64,000 nucleotides of DNA, from NCBI GenBank assembly GCA_029071325.1, contig JAIEAP010000043.1, positions 62,001 through 126,000 on the forward strand, in the 5' to 3' direction. The notes beneath the pieces were generated by a model. It saw nothing but the letters and a program-made list of their open reading frames with translations. It did no database searches and was not told where the DNA came from. Below are positions 1 to 9,689 of the stretch, in pieces; positions within the stretch are counted from its first letter, which is position 1; each line of letters starts with the position of its first letter. The DNA comes from Lachnospiraceae bacterium. Its GTDB lineage: Bacteria > Bacillota > Clostridia > Lachnospirales > Lachnospiraceae. A program made the translations under genes and the position numbers.

Positions 1-129
1 CGGAATATGAATGATGGTGGCATTAATGACCACCAGAGGGATGTATCCCAGAGGTGTAAATGCCATAAGCACGATAATTGCTGTAAACAGCGCTGTCAGC
101 ACCAGTTCATAAGATTTTTCTTTACGCAT
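1..129 (-). CDS. ECF transporter S component, N-terminal fragment
   Basis: The window edge cuts this minus-strand gene after 43 codons. It starts at an ATG at 129, with GGAG placed about 7 bases upstream. The visible N-terminus is a short basic stretch followed by a hydrophobic helix, then TPLGYIPL and NATIIHIP. These are typical of the substrate-binding S component of energy-coupling-factor vitamin importers, which sits in the membrane and docks on the EcfAT module. The substrate cannot be told from this part. The gene lies just downstream of the 142-6881 operon in the same direction, 12 bases after its last stop, so it may be co-transcribed. Family assignment rests on a short segment. Confidence 0.7.
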   Translation of the reverse strand, partial: MRKEKSYELVLTALFTAIIVLMAFTPLGYIPLVVINATIIHIP

Positions 130-141
130 TGATTATCTCCT

Positions 142-1314
142 TTATTTCGCAGTGATCAGCCGGTCCACAGAATTCAATATCTCCCGCACCTCCGGAATCT
201 CTTCCTGATACTGCTTCATCAGACTCTCGATCTCTTCCTTCTGCTCTTCCACCACTTCCAGATTATATTCTATCCTGGATCGTATCTTCTGCCGCCTGCC
301 GATCAGATCATGCTTAATCTCTACCATCTCACGCTTGTCAACCAGCGCCGTGGGCTGATCGATCCACACTTTGGCATCGTAGAGATTGTAATTCTTCAGT
401 ATGCGGATCAGTTTCGCATAATAATACTCCAGATCCTCGCTGTTGCGCTCGTATTTCTCCTTCTCCCGAAGCGCCTGCTGGTATTGTTCCCACAAGTAAT
501 TCAGTTCATAAGAGTTATGCACATGGTATTTCTCACAGGCATAATCCACAGCGTTGGTGGCGTGCACATATCTGATCTTTGCACGGTTCAGAAGCTGTAT
601 CGCCCGGTTGATGGTTCCCTCGGATTTTTGTATCTCACGGATATTATTCTGCTGCCTGACCATGATGAATCCGCCTGCTGCCACCACGGCAAATCCGCCG
701 ATGGTAAGCAGAAACTGTATATCCAGCCCAAAGCCCATCTTAAGCACCAGGATCACTGCCAGGGCCATAACGGCAAGTCCGAACAGCACATATGACAGCC
801 GCCGCAAAAACTGCTGCTCATCCAACAGTTCCTGACGGTAATAGCCCCACTCATGCTTCTCCCCCTCCAGATAATTCATGTCACGCTTGACAGCCGCCTG
901 ATATGCCTCGTTTGCCTGAAGGGACCGGATGGCATCAATGACGGTATCCTCCTCACGCCTCATCTGGGCAAACTGGCTGTCGCTCAGCTTCTTGCTGGTA
1001 TTCAGATAATCCTCTCTGGACTGATTCAGCGTCAGGATATTTGCCGCCGTATCACGAAGCTCAGCCGCCTCTTTGTCCGGCATTTCTTCAATAATCTGTA
1101 TATCCGTCAGATAGGAAGTCACCGTGCGGTACTCCCCTTTCTGTACCTCCAGCTCCTTGGCCGTATCAATGATCTGCTCACAGTGTCCCAGCACATAATG
1201 CTGTACCTTATGCTGATCCTTGCTGTCTTCCTCGGACAACACATCCTCTGCTATCTTGGATAATACATCTTCAATATCTTTTTTTGGTTTCTTTTTCCTG
1301 CGAAATAATCCCAT
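142..1314 (-). CDS. Coiled-coil protein with a two-helix membrane hairpin, function unknown
   Basis: A 390-residue protein I do not recognise by name. A basic N-terminus (RRKKKPKK) is followed by a charged, helix-rich region, two adjacent membrane helices at about 174-193 and 199-219, and a long charged coiled-coil C-terminal half rich in E, K, R and Q. The two helices are joined by a very short turn, so both large parts probably face the cytoplasm. It is the last gene of the operon that starts at 6881, 14 bases behind the TPR-like gene, with GGAG before its ATG. The inferred role is a membrane anchor or scaffold for the Hsp70-like ATPase and its giant partner. No enzymatic motif is visible. 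Confidence 0.6.
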   Translation of the reverse strand: MGLFRRKKKPKKDIEDVLSKIAEDVLSEEDSKDQHKVQHYVLGHCEQIIDTAKELEVQKGEYRTVTSYLTDIQIIEEMPDKEAAELRDTAANILTLNQSREDYLNTSKKLSDSQFAQMRREEDTVIDAIRSLQANEAYQAAVKRDMNYLEGEKHEWGYYRQELLDEQQFLRRLSYVLFGLAVMALAVILVLKMGFGLDIQFLLTIGGFAVVAAGGFIMVRQQNNIREIQKSEGTINRAIQLLNRAKIRYVHATNAVDYACEKYHVHNSYELNYLWEQYQQALREKEKYERNSEDLEYYYAKLIRILKNYNLYDAKVWIDQPTALVDKREMVEIKHDLIGRRQKIRSRIEYNLEVVEEQKEEIESLMKQYQEEIPEVREILNSVDRLITAK

Positions 1315-1328
1315 CTATCTTCTCTCCA

Positions 1329-2102
1329 CTAACTATATCTGCTGTTGTTCTCATAAATATACTTCAGCTTGTCAAGCTGCTGCCGCCACTGCCGCATCGC
1401 AACGTCCCGGTTACCCATGGCCGTCTGCTGCCGTATGCCCAAAAGGACATTTCGAAATTCCAAGGACAGATCCTCCTCATCCACCGGCAGGATTCCCTGC
1501 TCCGCCAGCCGCTGTGCCTCCTGCATCTGCCGCAGGCATTCCGGATCGTTATTATAGCCATACGCCTTCTCGAAACACTCCGCCGCATCCCCATAGAGGA
1601 ACATACCGGCGTGCGCCACTCCGATATTATTCCAGATGCTTCCCAGCATCAGAGCATCTGCACGGCGCATATCCTCAGTGCCAAGCAGACGTATGTATTC
1701 CCGGATCGCCATAACATACCTGTGGTTCTTCAGGCTTCTGTCCGCCCGTATCTTGGCACATTCCAGCTCGCTCTTATTCTCCATCTCCCGCAGAGCGTCC
1801 TTCATCTGCTGCTTCTCGTCCCGCGTGGCAAATCCACAGGAATCTAAGATCATCCCTACCATCTCAGCCGCGGTGGCACGGCGTTTCCTGCGTTCCCTTA
1901 GATTCGCCGCAAGCTCCTTCATCCGAAGTTCCTGCTCCAGCCAGACGCACAGCTCCTCTGAGATATATGTTTCATCCAGATATTCAGTATGATTCAGGAA
2001 ATAATAACACAATTCCTCAATGGAATACAGATTGACGCTGCTTTGTTCCATATAATAAGGCACGCCTGCCATAGGCTGCGTGCATAGAATCAACTCTCCC
2101 AT
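1329..2102 (-). CDS. TPR-like helical protein of the Hsp70-like operon
   Basis: A 257-residue soluble protein. Residues around 165-225 contain a tetratricopeptide-like unit (NNIGVAHAGMFLYGDAAECF, then a second helix pair), and the rest is predicted helical and charged. There is no signal peptide and no membrane segment. The start ATG is at 2102 with GGGAG ahead of it, one base after the stop of the ATPase gene, so the two are probably translationally coupled. TPR proteins commonly act as adaptors, and next to an Hsp70-fold ATPase a co-chaperone-like or assembly role is plausible, though this is inference from position. I know no named family for the full length. Confidence 0.6.
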   Translation of the reverse strand: MGELILCTQPMAGVPYYMEQSSVNLYSIEELCYYFLNHTEYLDETYISEELCVWLEQELRMKELAANLRERRKRRATAAEMVGMILDSCGFATRDEKQQMKDALREMENKSELECAKIRADRSLKNHRYVMAIREYIRLLGTEDMRRADALMLGSIWNNIGVAHAGMFLYGDAAECFEKAYGYNNDPECLRQMQEAQRLAEQGILPVDEEDLSLEFRNVLLGIRQQTAMGNRDVAMRQWRQQLDKLKYIYENNSRYS

Positions 2103-2103
2103 G

Positions 2104-3333
2104 CTACACTCCCATCTCGTATTGCCATGTCTTCTCTGAACTGCGGTATATCTCGCCGAATCCCAGATCTCGTATTGTCACCCGGATCCTTCTGTCTGAC
2201 ACTGCTTCTGTGCTGATCCGAAGCCGGCTCATGCGGTCCGGCCGGTTTGGCAGATCCGTCAGTTCCAGAGATTCGATCCGCGCCTGACGGCTGTCCGGCA
2301 GCTGTATCCAGAAATCAATCTCCTTGGAGCCGCTGAGCAGGATCTCACACTCATCCTTGGCCTCATACCAGTTCTCTCCTGCACTGGTCAGACTGTAGAA
2401 GGACAGTTCTCCTCCCTCAGATACCTTGAGGCTGATATTGACCTTCATCTCATTCTCCCCGATGTACGCATATTGCCAGGGCAGCGCCCCACCCTCCACC
2501 ATAGCGCCGTAACACGCACCCTTGGCGTAAAGGTTCTTGCCGATAAAGACATGTCTTCCGTCACACAGATACTTTAGGGACTGCTTCATCCAGTCACCCT
2601 CAAAGCCATCCCCGGTCAGATATACCGAAGAATAGATTTTCCGGGCAAAAGCATCTACGATCACATCGGAAAAGGCCGTATCACGGTTCCCCAACAGCGG
2701 CCCATAATTCTTCTCCCTGATATCCACTAACTGCGGTGTGGTACTTGGATTGCGCTCCATGAAAAAACAGCGCATATTGCTACGGCTGTAGTCAAACAGC
2801 ACCGCATTATGTATCCACAGTTCTTCACGCTGGCTCAGCGCATAATAATAGAACGCTTCCTGATGATCCATTACATGATACTGCCCCCTGGAAATGGACA
2901 GCCGCTCCATCAGCCCATGCACAAGCTGCATCTTCTCCCGGCTCAAAGTATCCATCGTAACGGTAACTCTCCCAATAGGAACGCTCCTTCCTATTTTCTG
3001 AGGCGCCTGCAGGAGCTTGCGCACAAACAGAGCCAACAGATCCAGCGCCGTATAGCGCTCGTTGTCTATCATGACCTCCTCACCGGCAAGCGCACGCTGA
3101 AACAGACGGTCACAGCCGCTCCCCGCCTGCTTTGATGCCAATGTGAGCGCATCCTCTCCATAATACCACTGACCAAAGCCTTTTCGCTTACAAAGTGCAA
3201 TAGGGATCTGATAAATCTCACTGCCGGCGATGGTACTGACCGTATCCGGCTCATCCATCTGCTCTGTGCAATAAGACATCAACGCATATCTGTTTCCAAA
3301 ATCCAAGCCCACATAGAGTTTCCTGTCGTTCAT
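2104..3333 (-). CDS. Actin/Hsp70-fold ATPase-like protein (DUF5716-type)
   Basis: A 409-residue protein that opens with LYVGLDFGNRYALMSY, the phosphate-1 loop of the actin/Hsp70/sugar-kinase fold (Asp11, Gly13). A phosphate-2-like strand follows at VLFDYSRSN (Asp181), and an adenosine-type loop at about 239-246 (LTGDGFEG). The last 120 residues form a separate beta-rich domain with no DnaK substrate-domain motifs. It is shorter than DnaK (about 600 residues) and lacks its C-terminal lid. I believe it matches the Lachnospiraceae family catalogued as DUF5716, from memory. The ATG at 3333 follows GAGG, eight bases after the stop of the 1179-residue gene. A chaperone-like or filament-forming ATPase is inferred. 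Confidence 0.7.
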   Translation of the reverse strand: MNDRKLYVGLDFGNRYALMSYCTEQMDEPDTVSTIAGSEIYQIPIALCKRKGFGQWYYGEDALTLASKQAGSGCDRLFQRALAGEEVMIDNERYTALDLLALFVRKLLQAPQKIGRSVPIGRVTVTMDTLSREKMQLVHGLMERLSISRGQYHVMDHQEAFYYYALSQREELWIHNAVLFDYSRSNMRCFFMERNPSTTPQLVDIREKNYGPLLGNRDTAFSDVIVDAFARKIYSSVYLTGDGFEGDWMKQSLKYLCDGRHVFIGKNLYAKGACYGAMVEGGALPWQYAYIGENEMKVNISLKVSEGGELSFYSLTSAGENWYEAKDECEILLSGSKEIDFWIQLPDSRQARIESLELTDLPNRPDRMSRLRISTEAVSDRRIRVTIRDLGFGEIYRSSEKTWQYEMGV

Positions 3334-3341
3334 TTCCTCAC

Positions 3342-6300
3342 CTACATAATCCGAAATCTCGTATCATTGACCTGCCTCAGCCTGTCATAACAGCGCATGA
3401 TGCGCTCCAGTCCTTCCACATCCTGCAGTGCGATCTGCATCTCCATGGCATTGAGCATATCATAGCGGCTCTGGCTTTCCTTGGTATACAGGTCATGGCA
3501 GCCAATGCTGCCGCTCTCCGTTACCGTGGACTTTGGTCCCTCCTCCTCAGAGATGTAATACTGGATCTCATCCCCGAAGAACACGATAAATTCCTTCACA
3601 TAGATACCGTCGTACATCTCCGGCATCTCCTCCTCCACAAACACTTCATCCCGGTTATAATGGATATTGACACAGCTTCCCGGCGTTGTGCGGTACTCCA
3701 CATACTGCCGGTCATAAAGATGGTAACGGTACTGCATATCCTTAGGCATCTCTCCAAAGAAGCCAAAATAACGCTGTTCCTTTAAAAGCTCCGTCAGCAG
3801 CTCCCCTGCGATCAGATGATTATCCCGCTCCTTTAACGGAAGCTCGTCCCTCACCAGTCCGCATAAAAGCGCCAGTCGTTCGATATCGGTAAGCTCCTCA
3901 CGCTCCAGATACCTGTGCTTCAACCGGCTTAAAATGTCTCCCGGAACGATTCCCTGCTTTACAAAATAGAAATACGCAAAATAATTCTCATAGGCACAGG
4001 ACAGAAGTCTGGCCGCCCCATGTTCTATGTAACTGTCATAAATTTCCTGCACATTGTCCACAAACTCACAGGTATACAGCATCTGTACCAGCAGACGCTC
4101 CTCCAGCCGCCCGGTCTCCACCCCGAACTGGACTGCCGCTTTCCATACCTGCGCCATAAGCCTGGTAGGCCCGCAGTAATACTGCTCCAGATAAGTAAGG
4201 ATCTCTTCACTGTATTTTCCCTCCCGGAAGGCGCTGACACACAGATTGATCAGGAAATCGTCACTTTCATACTCTGTCCGCTTAATCTCATAACCGCAGA
4301 CAGCTACCATGCGTTCCGGCCGGATGCCGTCCGCCCCATATTCCCGGATACACTGGCACGCCTGCTCAAACAGACGGTATTCGATCATCTGCTCTATCAT
4401 ATAGATCCGGTCGCTGCGGCTTAAGAAGGTGAGCTTCACCTGCTGCAGATACTCATACACCCGCTCCAGTTCATCCAGACGTTCCAGGAAACGGATCGCC
4501 CGTGGATAAAGCTTCGCCCGGTAGTCCTCTCTGAGCATATCGTTTTGTATGAGCTGATGTAAATATTCCTTATCCTCCGGCACAAAAGCAAGCTCTCCAG
4601 TACTTTTATTAAAGTGATACAGAAGATAATTGATTTCCAGAGGAGCCGCCTCCATGCAGGTCTTATAGTACATGCCGGGACGCATCAGCCGTTCGATCTG
4701 ATAGGATACCCCGGAGGCATATCGGTTCCCGTAAGCATCCTCAAAGAAAATACCGTAATCTGTGGTATATAACTGAAAATATGCCACACCGTTTACAATG
4801 GGAATATTCTGTTCCTGTTTTAACTGCCGGTGAATGACATGCATCCGCATCATTCCCGACGTGAAGCAATTCATTTTATGGGTAAATAGAATCTTTGCCA
4901 GAGGCTGTGCAAGCTGCTTTGTGATCATCCCCTTATCCAGCACATCCGTGTACAGGATTGCAAGATTATCATCCATATGTCCTTCCGCCACCTGCGCCAG
5001 AGCAAATTCTTCCATCCTCTTACGGTAACTGTGATAGACCTCCGGCTGCTCCTCCTTCATGGCAATGATATTTGCCATCAGAGCCGCCTTATGCTTATAG
5101 GGTACTCCGCTATTGTACTGAAAATACATTTGTATCACTCTGGGAATGCGCTTTACCGTCATCAGATCCATAGACATCAGGTATGCCTCATTGAGTCCCG
5201 TCAATCTTAATTCCGCCTCAATCCCCTGTTCGAACCATTTGTGATACTCCATCTCAAAACGCTGGCTGCGGATGAGATAGGAACAGACAGCCTCCAGCAG
5301 CGGTGTGCTTTCATACTTTGCATAAGCGCAACGCAGCGTCCGATACAGTAACGGCTGGTACATCCGCCGGTTCGCCGACAATGTGGCAAGCTGCATGGCA
5401 AGCTCCCCGGTCAGGGCGTCCCGCTTTGCGCCCCAGTGAAGCACGCGTATCTCAAATTCGCTGAGCCGCCCCAAAAGATGAGGATTCTTCCGGTAGAGAT
5501 AAAACGCCTCAATATAAAGATAAGGACTGTTGCAGCCATCCAGCATCCTGTTTTCGATGGCACGCAGCTTCCTGGTCTCGTTGTCACAATATTCCTTCTT
5601 CAAAAACAGCAGCATCCAGAATACCCGGTCATCATCCGTCTCATGATAAATATCTTCAATCTGACCAGTCAGCCGGTTGACATAGTTTTCCTCCCGCTCC
5701 CGCAGTGTACACAGATAGAGATAGTACGCGTACAGCGGCGAAAATTTATCGCAGGGCTTTGCCCGAAATTCGTCCAGACTCCACTCCGCTTCCATCTTCT
5801 GCCCGCTCACCAGGAGCGCCTGCACCTTCATCAGCAGATACCAGTCCTCTTCCGGTTCCATGGCGGACAGCGTCATCAACTGCTCTATGGTTTTCGCCGC
5901 CCACAGTCCCGCCCCTATTCTTTTCAACCGATAGTCGAGATATAATTCCGCCACACATTTCAGCGCCTGCTGCTTCTCACGGTACACCGTGCGCAGTTCA
6001 TCGGGAACCGGAATTTCCCGGCGCACCACAACCGTATACTCCAGTCTCTGATAGGCGCTCTGAATCACGATCCTGCCAAAATTCCGCCCCCCGTGCAGAC
6101 GCTCTGCCTCTATGAAATACGGGATCTCGCAGATGCTCCCCACAAAATCCTCCATAGTATAGCTGTCCCGTTCCAGGCGCAGGAATGCATCTTCCGTCCG
6201 CACGGTAAACTGTGCAAAGCCCCAGCCATCCTTCTGAATGGATACAGCCTCCTTCTCAGTCTCCAAAATGCCGATGATCTCCCGCTTCTCTTCTGCCAGC

Positions 6301-6881
6301 TTAAGGCGCACTTCCTTTTTCGCGTTAATGGCAACTAGGAATTCCTCCATTCCGGCAAGGGTCGCCGGTCCTCTGCCCAGCCCTTCATAGAGAAGCTGCT
6401 CTGTCACATCCTGTTCTTTTAATATATAGCGAAAGCCCACGGAGGCATATATCCGAAACGCCTCCATATAGTCCGTCTGCGCCAGTCTGGCAAAATCCTT
6501 CAGCGTGCGTATCCTTCCCACAGAAGAATTGGCATATGGCTTTGTCACGGACACAACAAAAGAAAGGTTATATTCCGCCTGATTGCAAATCACATAGAAT
6601 TCGCCCTTTTGGATATCCCCCTCATGAAATCCCTCACTGTGAAATTGAAATGCGATTGTTGCCTCCGTCCCCTCGAATTCCGGTGTCAGACACTCCATAT
6701 ACGGGTTGGAGGTATATATGATTCCCTTGGCAGGAACCTGATTGGACACAGTTATCGTGAATGTCCCTGCAATCTTCTGTCCCTCTATGACCTCCAGCTC
6801 TATCTTGTCGGAAGAAAAGGAAAGACTCGGCTGCGCCCCGTCAAATCTGCCCTGCGCAAGCCTCTGTATTCGTTTACGCAC
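3342..6881 (-). CDS. Giant helical-repeat protein with N-terminal beta-sandwich (DUF5717-type)
   Basis: A 1179-residue protein and the first gene of a four-gene operon. Residues about 18-115 alternate beta strands in the manner of an Ig-like or P-pilus-chaperone-like sandwich (SFSSDKIELEVIEGQKIAGT, ending in FVVSVTKPY). The remainder is almost wholly helical, with many Tyr, Leu and Arg residues at helix-repeat spacing, and closes with a small beta region near 1070-1130. No signal peptide or membrane helix is visible, so it is presumably cytoplasmic. It starts at a GTG at 6881 behind GGTGG. I recall a Lachnospiraceae family DUF5717 of about this size next to the Hsp70-like gene. Its function is unknown; a large scaffold or client-binding partner is my inference. 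Confidence 0.65.
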   Translation of the reverse strand: MRKRIQRLAQGRFDGAQPSLSFSSDKIELEVIEGQKIAGTFTITVSNQVPAKGIIYTSNPYMECLTPEFEGTEATIAFQFHSEGFHEGDIQKGEFYVICNQAEYNLSFVVSVTKPYANSSVGRIRTLKDFARLAQTDYMEAFRIYASVGFRYILKEQDVTEQLLYEGLGRGPATLAGMEEFLVAINAKKEVRLKLAEEKREIIGILETEKEAVSIQKDGWGFAQFTVRTEDAFLRLERDSYTMEDFVGSICEIPYFIEAERLHGGRNFGRIVIQSAYQRLEYTVVVRREIPVPDELRTVYREKQQALKCVAELYLDYRLKRIGAGLWAAKTIEQLMTLSAMEPEEDWYLLMKVQALLVSGQKMEAEWSLDEFRAKPCDKFSPLYAYYLYLCTLREREENYVNRLTGQIEDIYHETDDDRVFWMLLFLKKEYCDNETRKLRAIENRMLDGCNSPYLYIEAFYLYRKNPHLLGRLSEFEIRVLHWGAKRDALTGELAMQLATLSANRRMYQPLLYRTLRCAYAKYESTPLLEAVCSYLIRSQRFEMEYHKWFEQGIEAELRLTGLNEAYLMSMDLMTVKRIPRVIQMYFQYNSGVPYKHKAALMANIIAMKEEQPEVYHSYRKRMEEFALAQVAEGHMDDNLAILYTDVLDKGMITKQLAQPLAKILFTHKMNCFTSGMMRMHVIHRQLKQEQNIPIVNGVAYFQLYTTDYGIFFEDAYGNRYASGVSYQIERLMRPGMYYKTCMEAAPLEINYLLYHFNKSTGELAFVPEDKEYLHQLIQNDMLREDYRAKLYPRAIRFLERLDELERVYEYLQQVKLTFLSRSDRIYMIEQMIEYRLFEQACQCIREYGADGIRPERMVAVCGYEIKRTEYESDDFLINLCVSAFREGKYSEEILTYLEQYYCGPTRLMAQVWKAAVQFGVETGRLEERLLVQMLYTCEFVDNVQEIYDSYIEHGAARLLSCAYENYFAYFYFVKQGIVPGDILSRLKHRYLEREELTDIERLALLCGLVRDELPLKERDNHLIAGELLTELLKEQRYFGFFGEMPKDMQYRYHLYDRQYVEYRTTPGSCVNIHYNRDEVFVEEEMPEMYDGIYVKEFIVFFGDEIQYYISEEEGPKSTVTESGSIGCHDLYTKESQSRYDMLNAMEMQIALQDVEGLERIMRCYDRLRQVNDTRFRIM

Positions 6882-7000
6882 TTTTTGTCCACCTGCTTTT
6901 ACCGCCTCTTACCTAAGAATTGGTTGCTTTTTCGCTGATTAAAGCTATAATGATTATAAACTATTTAAAACAGACATGCAACCGGAAACGGAGGAACACT

Positions 7001-8092
7001 ATGATACAGCACAAAGAGCATTTTCACGGAAGCGACCTGGAGAAGATTGAGAAGGTGTACGGCATCCGCAAGGAGGATATCGTAAGCTTTTCCGCCAATG
7101 TCAACCCACTGGGAGTCTCCCCCAGACTGCGGGAAACCCTGGCTTCCCATATTGATGCCATCACGACATACCCGGACCGGGAATACACCTCCCTGCGGGA
7201 ATGTATCGCAGCATATACCGGCACGGAACCAGAACACGTCATTGTCGGCAACGGCTCCACAGAGCTCATCTCCCTTTTTATCCAGATCGAACATCCCAAA
7301 AAAGCAATTATCGTAGGGCCTACCTACTCGGAATATGAGCGTGAGATCTCTCTGGGAGGCGGAACCTCCCTGTACTATCCACTCCGGGAGAAGGACGGGT
7401 TTCTGTTGGATACCGATGATTTTACCTCTCATCTCAATGAGAGTATTGACCTCTTAGTCATCTGTAACCCCAACAATCCCACCTCCTCCGCAATCACCCG
7501 CCGGGATATGCGTCAGATTCTGGACGTGTGCAAGCAGCACGACATTTTCGTGATGGTGGACGAGACCTATGTGGAATTCGCCGACAATACAGAGGACATT
7601 ACGGCGGTGCCTCTGACTCATTACTATAACAATATCATCATTTTAAGAGGGACCTCAAAATTCTTCGCCTCCCCGGGACTTCGTCTGGGTTATGCCATCA
7701 CCGGCAACCGAGATCTGATCAAAGCCATCAATACCCGCAAGAACCCATGGACCATCAATTCCCTGGCTGTAATTGCAGGCGAGCTGATGTTTACGGATGA
7801 AGAATACATCCGAAAGACAAGAGAACTGATCTCCACAGAGCGCGCCCGCATGTACCGTATCTTCGATACGCATCCCGATTTTAAGGCATATCAGCCCTCC
7901 GCCAACTTTATGCTGGTGCGGCTTTTGCGGGATGACATTACCTCTCAGGATCTGTTTGACCGCGCCATCCGGCAGAATATGATGATCCGGGACTGCTCTA
8001 CCTTCCCTTTCCTGGATATGAAATACATCCGCTTCTGCTTTATGACGCCCCAGATGAACGACAAATTAGCGGCATGTCTCCTGGATGATTGA
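7001..8092 (+). CDS. PLP-dependent aminotransferase, CobD/HisC-like
   Basis: A 363-residue fold-type I PLP enzyme. The SFSANVNPLG stretch near the N-terminus is the typical opening of CobD-type threonine-phosphate decarboxylases. NPNNPTSS, VDETYVEF and the lysine motif TSKFFASPGLRLGY are the cofactor-binding signatures shared with histidinol-phosphate aminotransferase. The start at 7001 follows GGAGG by four bases; an in-frame upstream extension to 6920 has no ribosome site. No cobalamin or histidine genes lie nearby, and there is no visible riboswitch in the 119-base gap, so the substrate is undecided. It is divergent from the 6881 operon and ends in a strong terminator. Confidence 0.85.
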   Translation: MIQHKEHFHGSDLEKIEKVYGIRKEDIVSFSANVNPLGVSPRLRETLASHIDAITTYPDREYTSLRECIAAYTGTEPEHVIVGNGSTELISLFIQIEHPKKAIIVGPTYSEYEREISLGGGTSLYYPLREKDGFLLDTDDFTSHLNESIDLLVICNPNNPTSSAITRRDMRQILDVCKQHDIFVMVDETYVEFADNTEDITAVPLTHYYNNIIILRGTSKFFASPGLRLGYAITGNRDLIKAINTRKNPWTINSLAVIAGELMFTDEEYIRKTRELISTERARMYRIFDTHPDFKAYQPSANFMLVRLLRDDITSQDLFDRAIRQNMMIRDCSTFPFLDMKYIRFCFMTPQMNDKLAACLLDD

Positions 8093-8102
8093 TTCCAGGC
8101 AC

Positions 8103-8153
8103 AAAAAATCTACAGTTTCTGCCAAGCCAGCTTGAGGAAACTGTAGATTTTTT
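8103..8153. terminator. Bidirectional intrinsic terminator
   Basis: A perfect 17-bp stem (8103-8119 with 8137-8153) has A-runs on one arm and T-runs on the other. It can end both the plus-strand aminotransferase and the minus-strand ABC permease gene that converges on it. Confidence 0.9.
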
Positions 8154-8172
8154 TAACTGTGAATCCTTATTT

Positions 8173-8997
8173 TTAGTCCAGATTGATCTTCCTGTTACAG
8201 ATATAAGCGGTCACTCCATAGAACACAACCGCACACACCGCAGACATGATCAGGGACATGCCAAGCAGGTCTTTATAAAAATCTCCCATCAGATATCCCA
8301 TGGTAAACCCGGGATCGATCATATCCATAGAATCTGATACCTCAAACAGTGCTATACTCTTAGTTGCACTGACCGTAGCACTTATCACCTGCAATACCAC
8401 ATAGATGATAACGTAAGTCAGCACAGACGCTCCAATCTTATGCTTCTGAAACAACTGTCCCACAGACATACTGACATAGATCATGAGCAGCGACTGCAGA
8501 GAGGATACAATGAAAATCAGCACGCACCACGCCACAAGCGCAGCCGGAGACATCTGAAACATCATATCCAGCATCTGTTCCACTTCACCCCAGGGTACGG
8601 TTACATCTGCCTGCTTCAATGCCACTGCAATCAACGCAATGACGGACAGCGCGCACACAGCGGAATTTACAAGCATCCAGATCAGTGCCACCAGCAATTT
8701 TCCGTTCAGCTTCGCAAAGCTGCCCACCGGAAGCGTATGAGTCAGATAGCTCTCCGAGCCGAACATACTCTTATAGAACCGCACGGCCAGATAAATATAG
8801 GAAATCACTGACAATACCATAAGCGCAAATACATACAGAAGTATAGTTGCAACCTTTAAGATAACCAGCATATCTCCCGGAAAGTTCAGACATTCAATCA
8901 TGATACCCAGGATCAGAACACCGATTGCTCCCAGATTCAGCGGGATCATGACCCTGCCTGTATCCAGAAATTCATGTTTCATTACTTTGCCTAACAT
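8173..8997 (-). CDS. ABC transporter permease of a GntR-controlled exporter
   Basis: A 274-residue membrane protein with about six hydrophobic segments, including a first helix near residues 20-37 and further helices near 45-75, 105-130, 160-185, 195-215 and 245-265. The motif THTLPVGSFAKLNGKL after the second helix is common in ABC-2 type permeases of Firmicutes exporters. Its start overlaps the end of the ATPase gene by seven bases, so the two are coupled. Together with the ATPase and the GntR regulator it forms a YtrA/YtrB-like three-gene unit. Such systems respond to cell-envelope stress or antibiotics in Bacillus; the substrate here is unknown. Confidence 0.8.
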   Translation of the reverse strand: MLGKVMKHEFLDTGRVMIPLNLGAIGVLILGIMIECLNFPGDMLVILKVATILLYVFALMVLSVISYIYLAVRFYKSMFGSESYLTHTLPVGSFAKLNGKLLVALIWMLVNSAVCALSVIALIAVALKQADVTVPWGEVEQMLDMMFQMSPAALVAWCVLIFIVSSLQSLLMIYVSMSVGQLFQKHKIGASVLTYVIIYVVLQVISATVSATKSIALFEVSDSMDMIDPGFTMGYLMGDFYKDLLGMSLIMSAVCAVVFYGVTAYICNRKINLD

Positions 8998-9689
8998 CGG
9001 AACACCTCCCGGAATAATGTATCTACTGATTTTCCCTGATTCATTCGGATATCTTCCACCGAAGATGCTATACGGATCTGTCCGTTCTGTAAAAAAATGA
9101 CCTCATCCAAAATCTGCTCTACATCCGCAATGAGATGTGTCGCAATCAATATGGAACTTTCAGGCTCGTAATTCGAAAGTATGGTATTCATAATATAATC
9201 ACGCGCCGCCGGATCTACCCCTGCAATGGGTTCGTCCAGGACATAGAGCTTCGCCCTCCGGCTCATGACCAGAATCAGCTGTACTTTTTCTTTGGTTCCC
9301 TTGGACATGGTCTTCAGCTTATCATTTGGATTAATACCCAGCTTTGCCAGCATGTCATAGGCTCGGATCACATCAAAATCCGCATACCAGTCCTCAAAAT
9401 AGTCCAGGATATCCCGCACCCTCTTATTATGATTGAGGTAGGTATTGTCCGGAAGATAGGAAATCACCTTCTTACTCTCCACACCGACAGGACCTCCCTG
9501 CACCAGTATCTCTCCTTCATTGGGCACCAGCAGCCCGTTCAATAGCTTGATCAGAGTTGTCTTGCCGCTGCCGTTTGGTCCCAGCAGCCCTACAATGTGA
9601 CCGCCCTCTATGGTCAGATCCACATGGTCAAGCGCAAGCCGGCTGCCAAAACGTTTCGTTACGCCCCGACATTCTAACAGTCCGCTCAT
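8991..9689 (-). CDS. ABC transporter ATP-binding protein (YtrB-like)
   Basis: A 232-residue ATPase. The Walker A motif is GPNGSGKT at about 38-45, the signature is the degenerate MSKGTKEKV instead of LSGGQ, and Walker B is LYVLDEP, followed by the switch histidine in ATHLI. The degenerate SKGTK-type signature is typical of the GntR-linked YtrB-like exporters. It powers the permease downstream. The start overlaps the regulator's stop by four bases, which indicates a tightly coupled operon. Confidence 0.9.
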   Translation of the reverse strand: MSGLLECRGVTKRFGSRLALDHVDLTIEGGHIVGLLGPNGSGKTTLIKLLNGLLVPNEGEILVQGGPVGVESKKVISYLPDNTYLNHNKRVRDILDYFEDWYADFDVIRAYDMLAKLGINPNDKLKTMSKGTKEKVQLILVMSRRAKLYVLDEPIAGVDPAARDYIMNTILSNYEPESSILIATHLIADVEQILDEVIFLQNGQIRIASSVEDIRMNQGKSVDTLFREVFRC

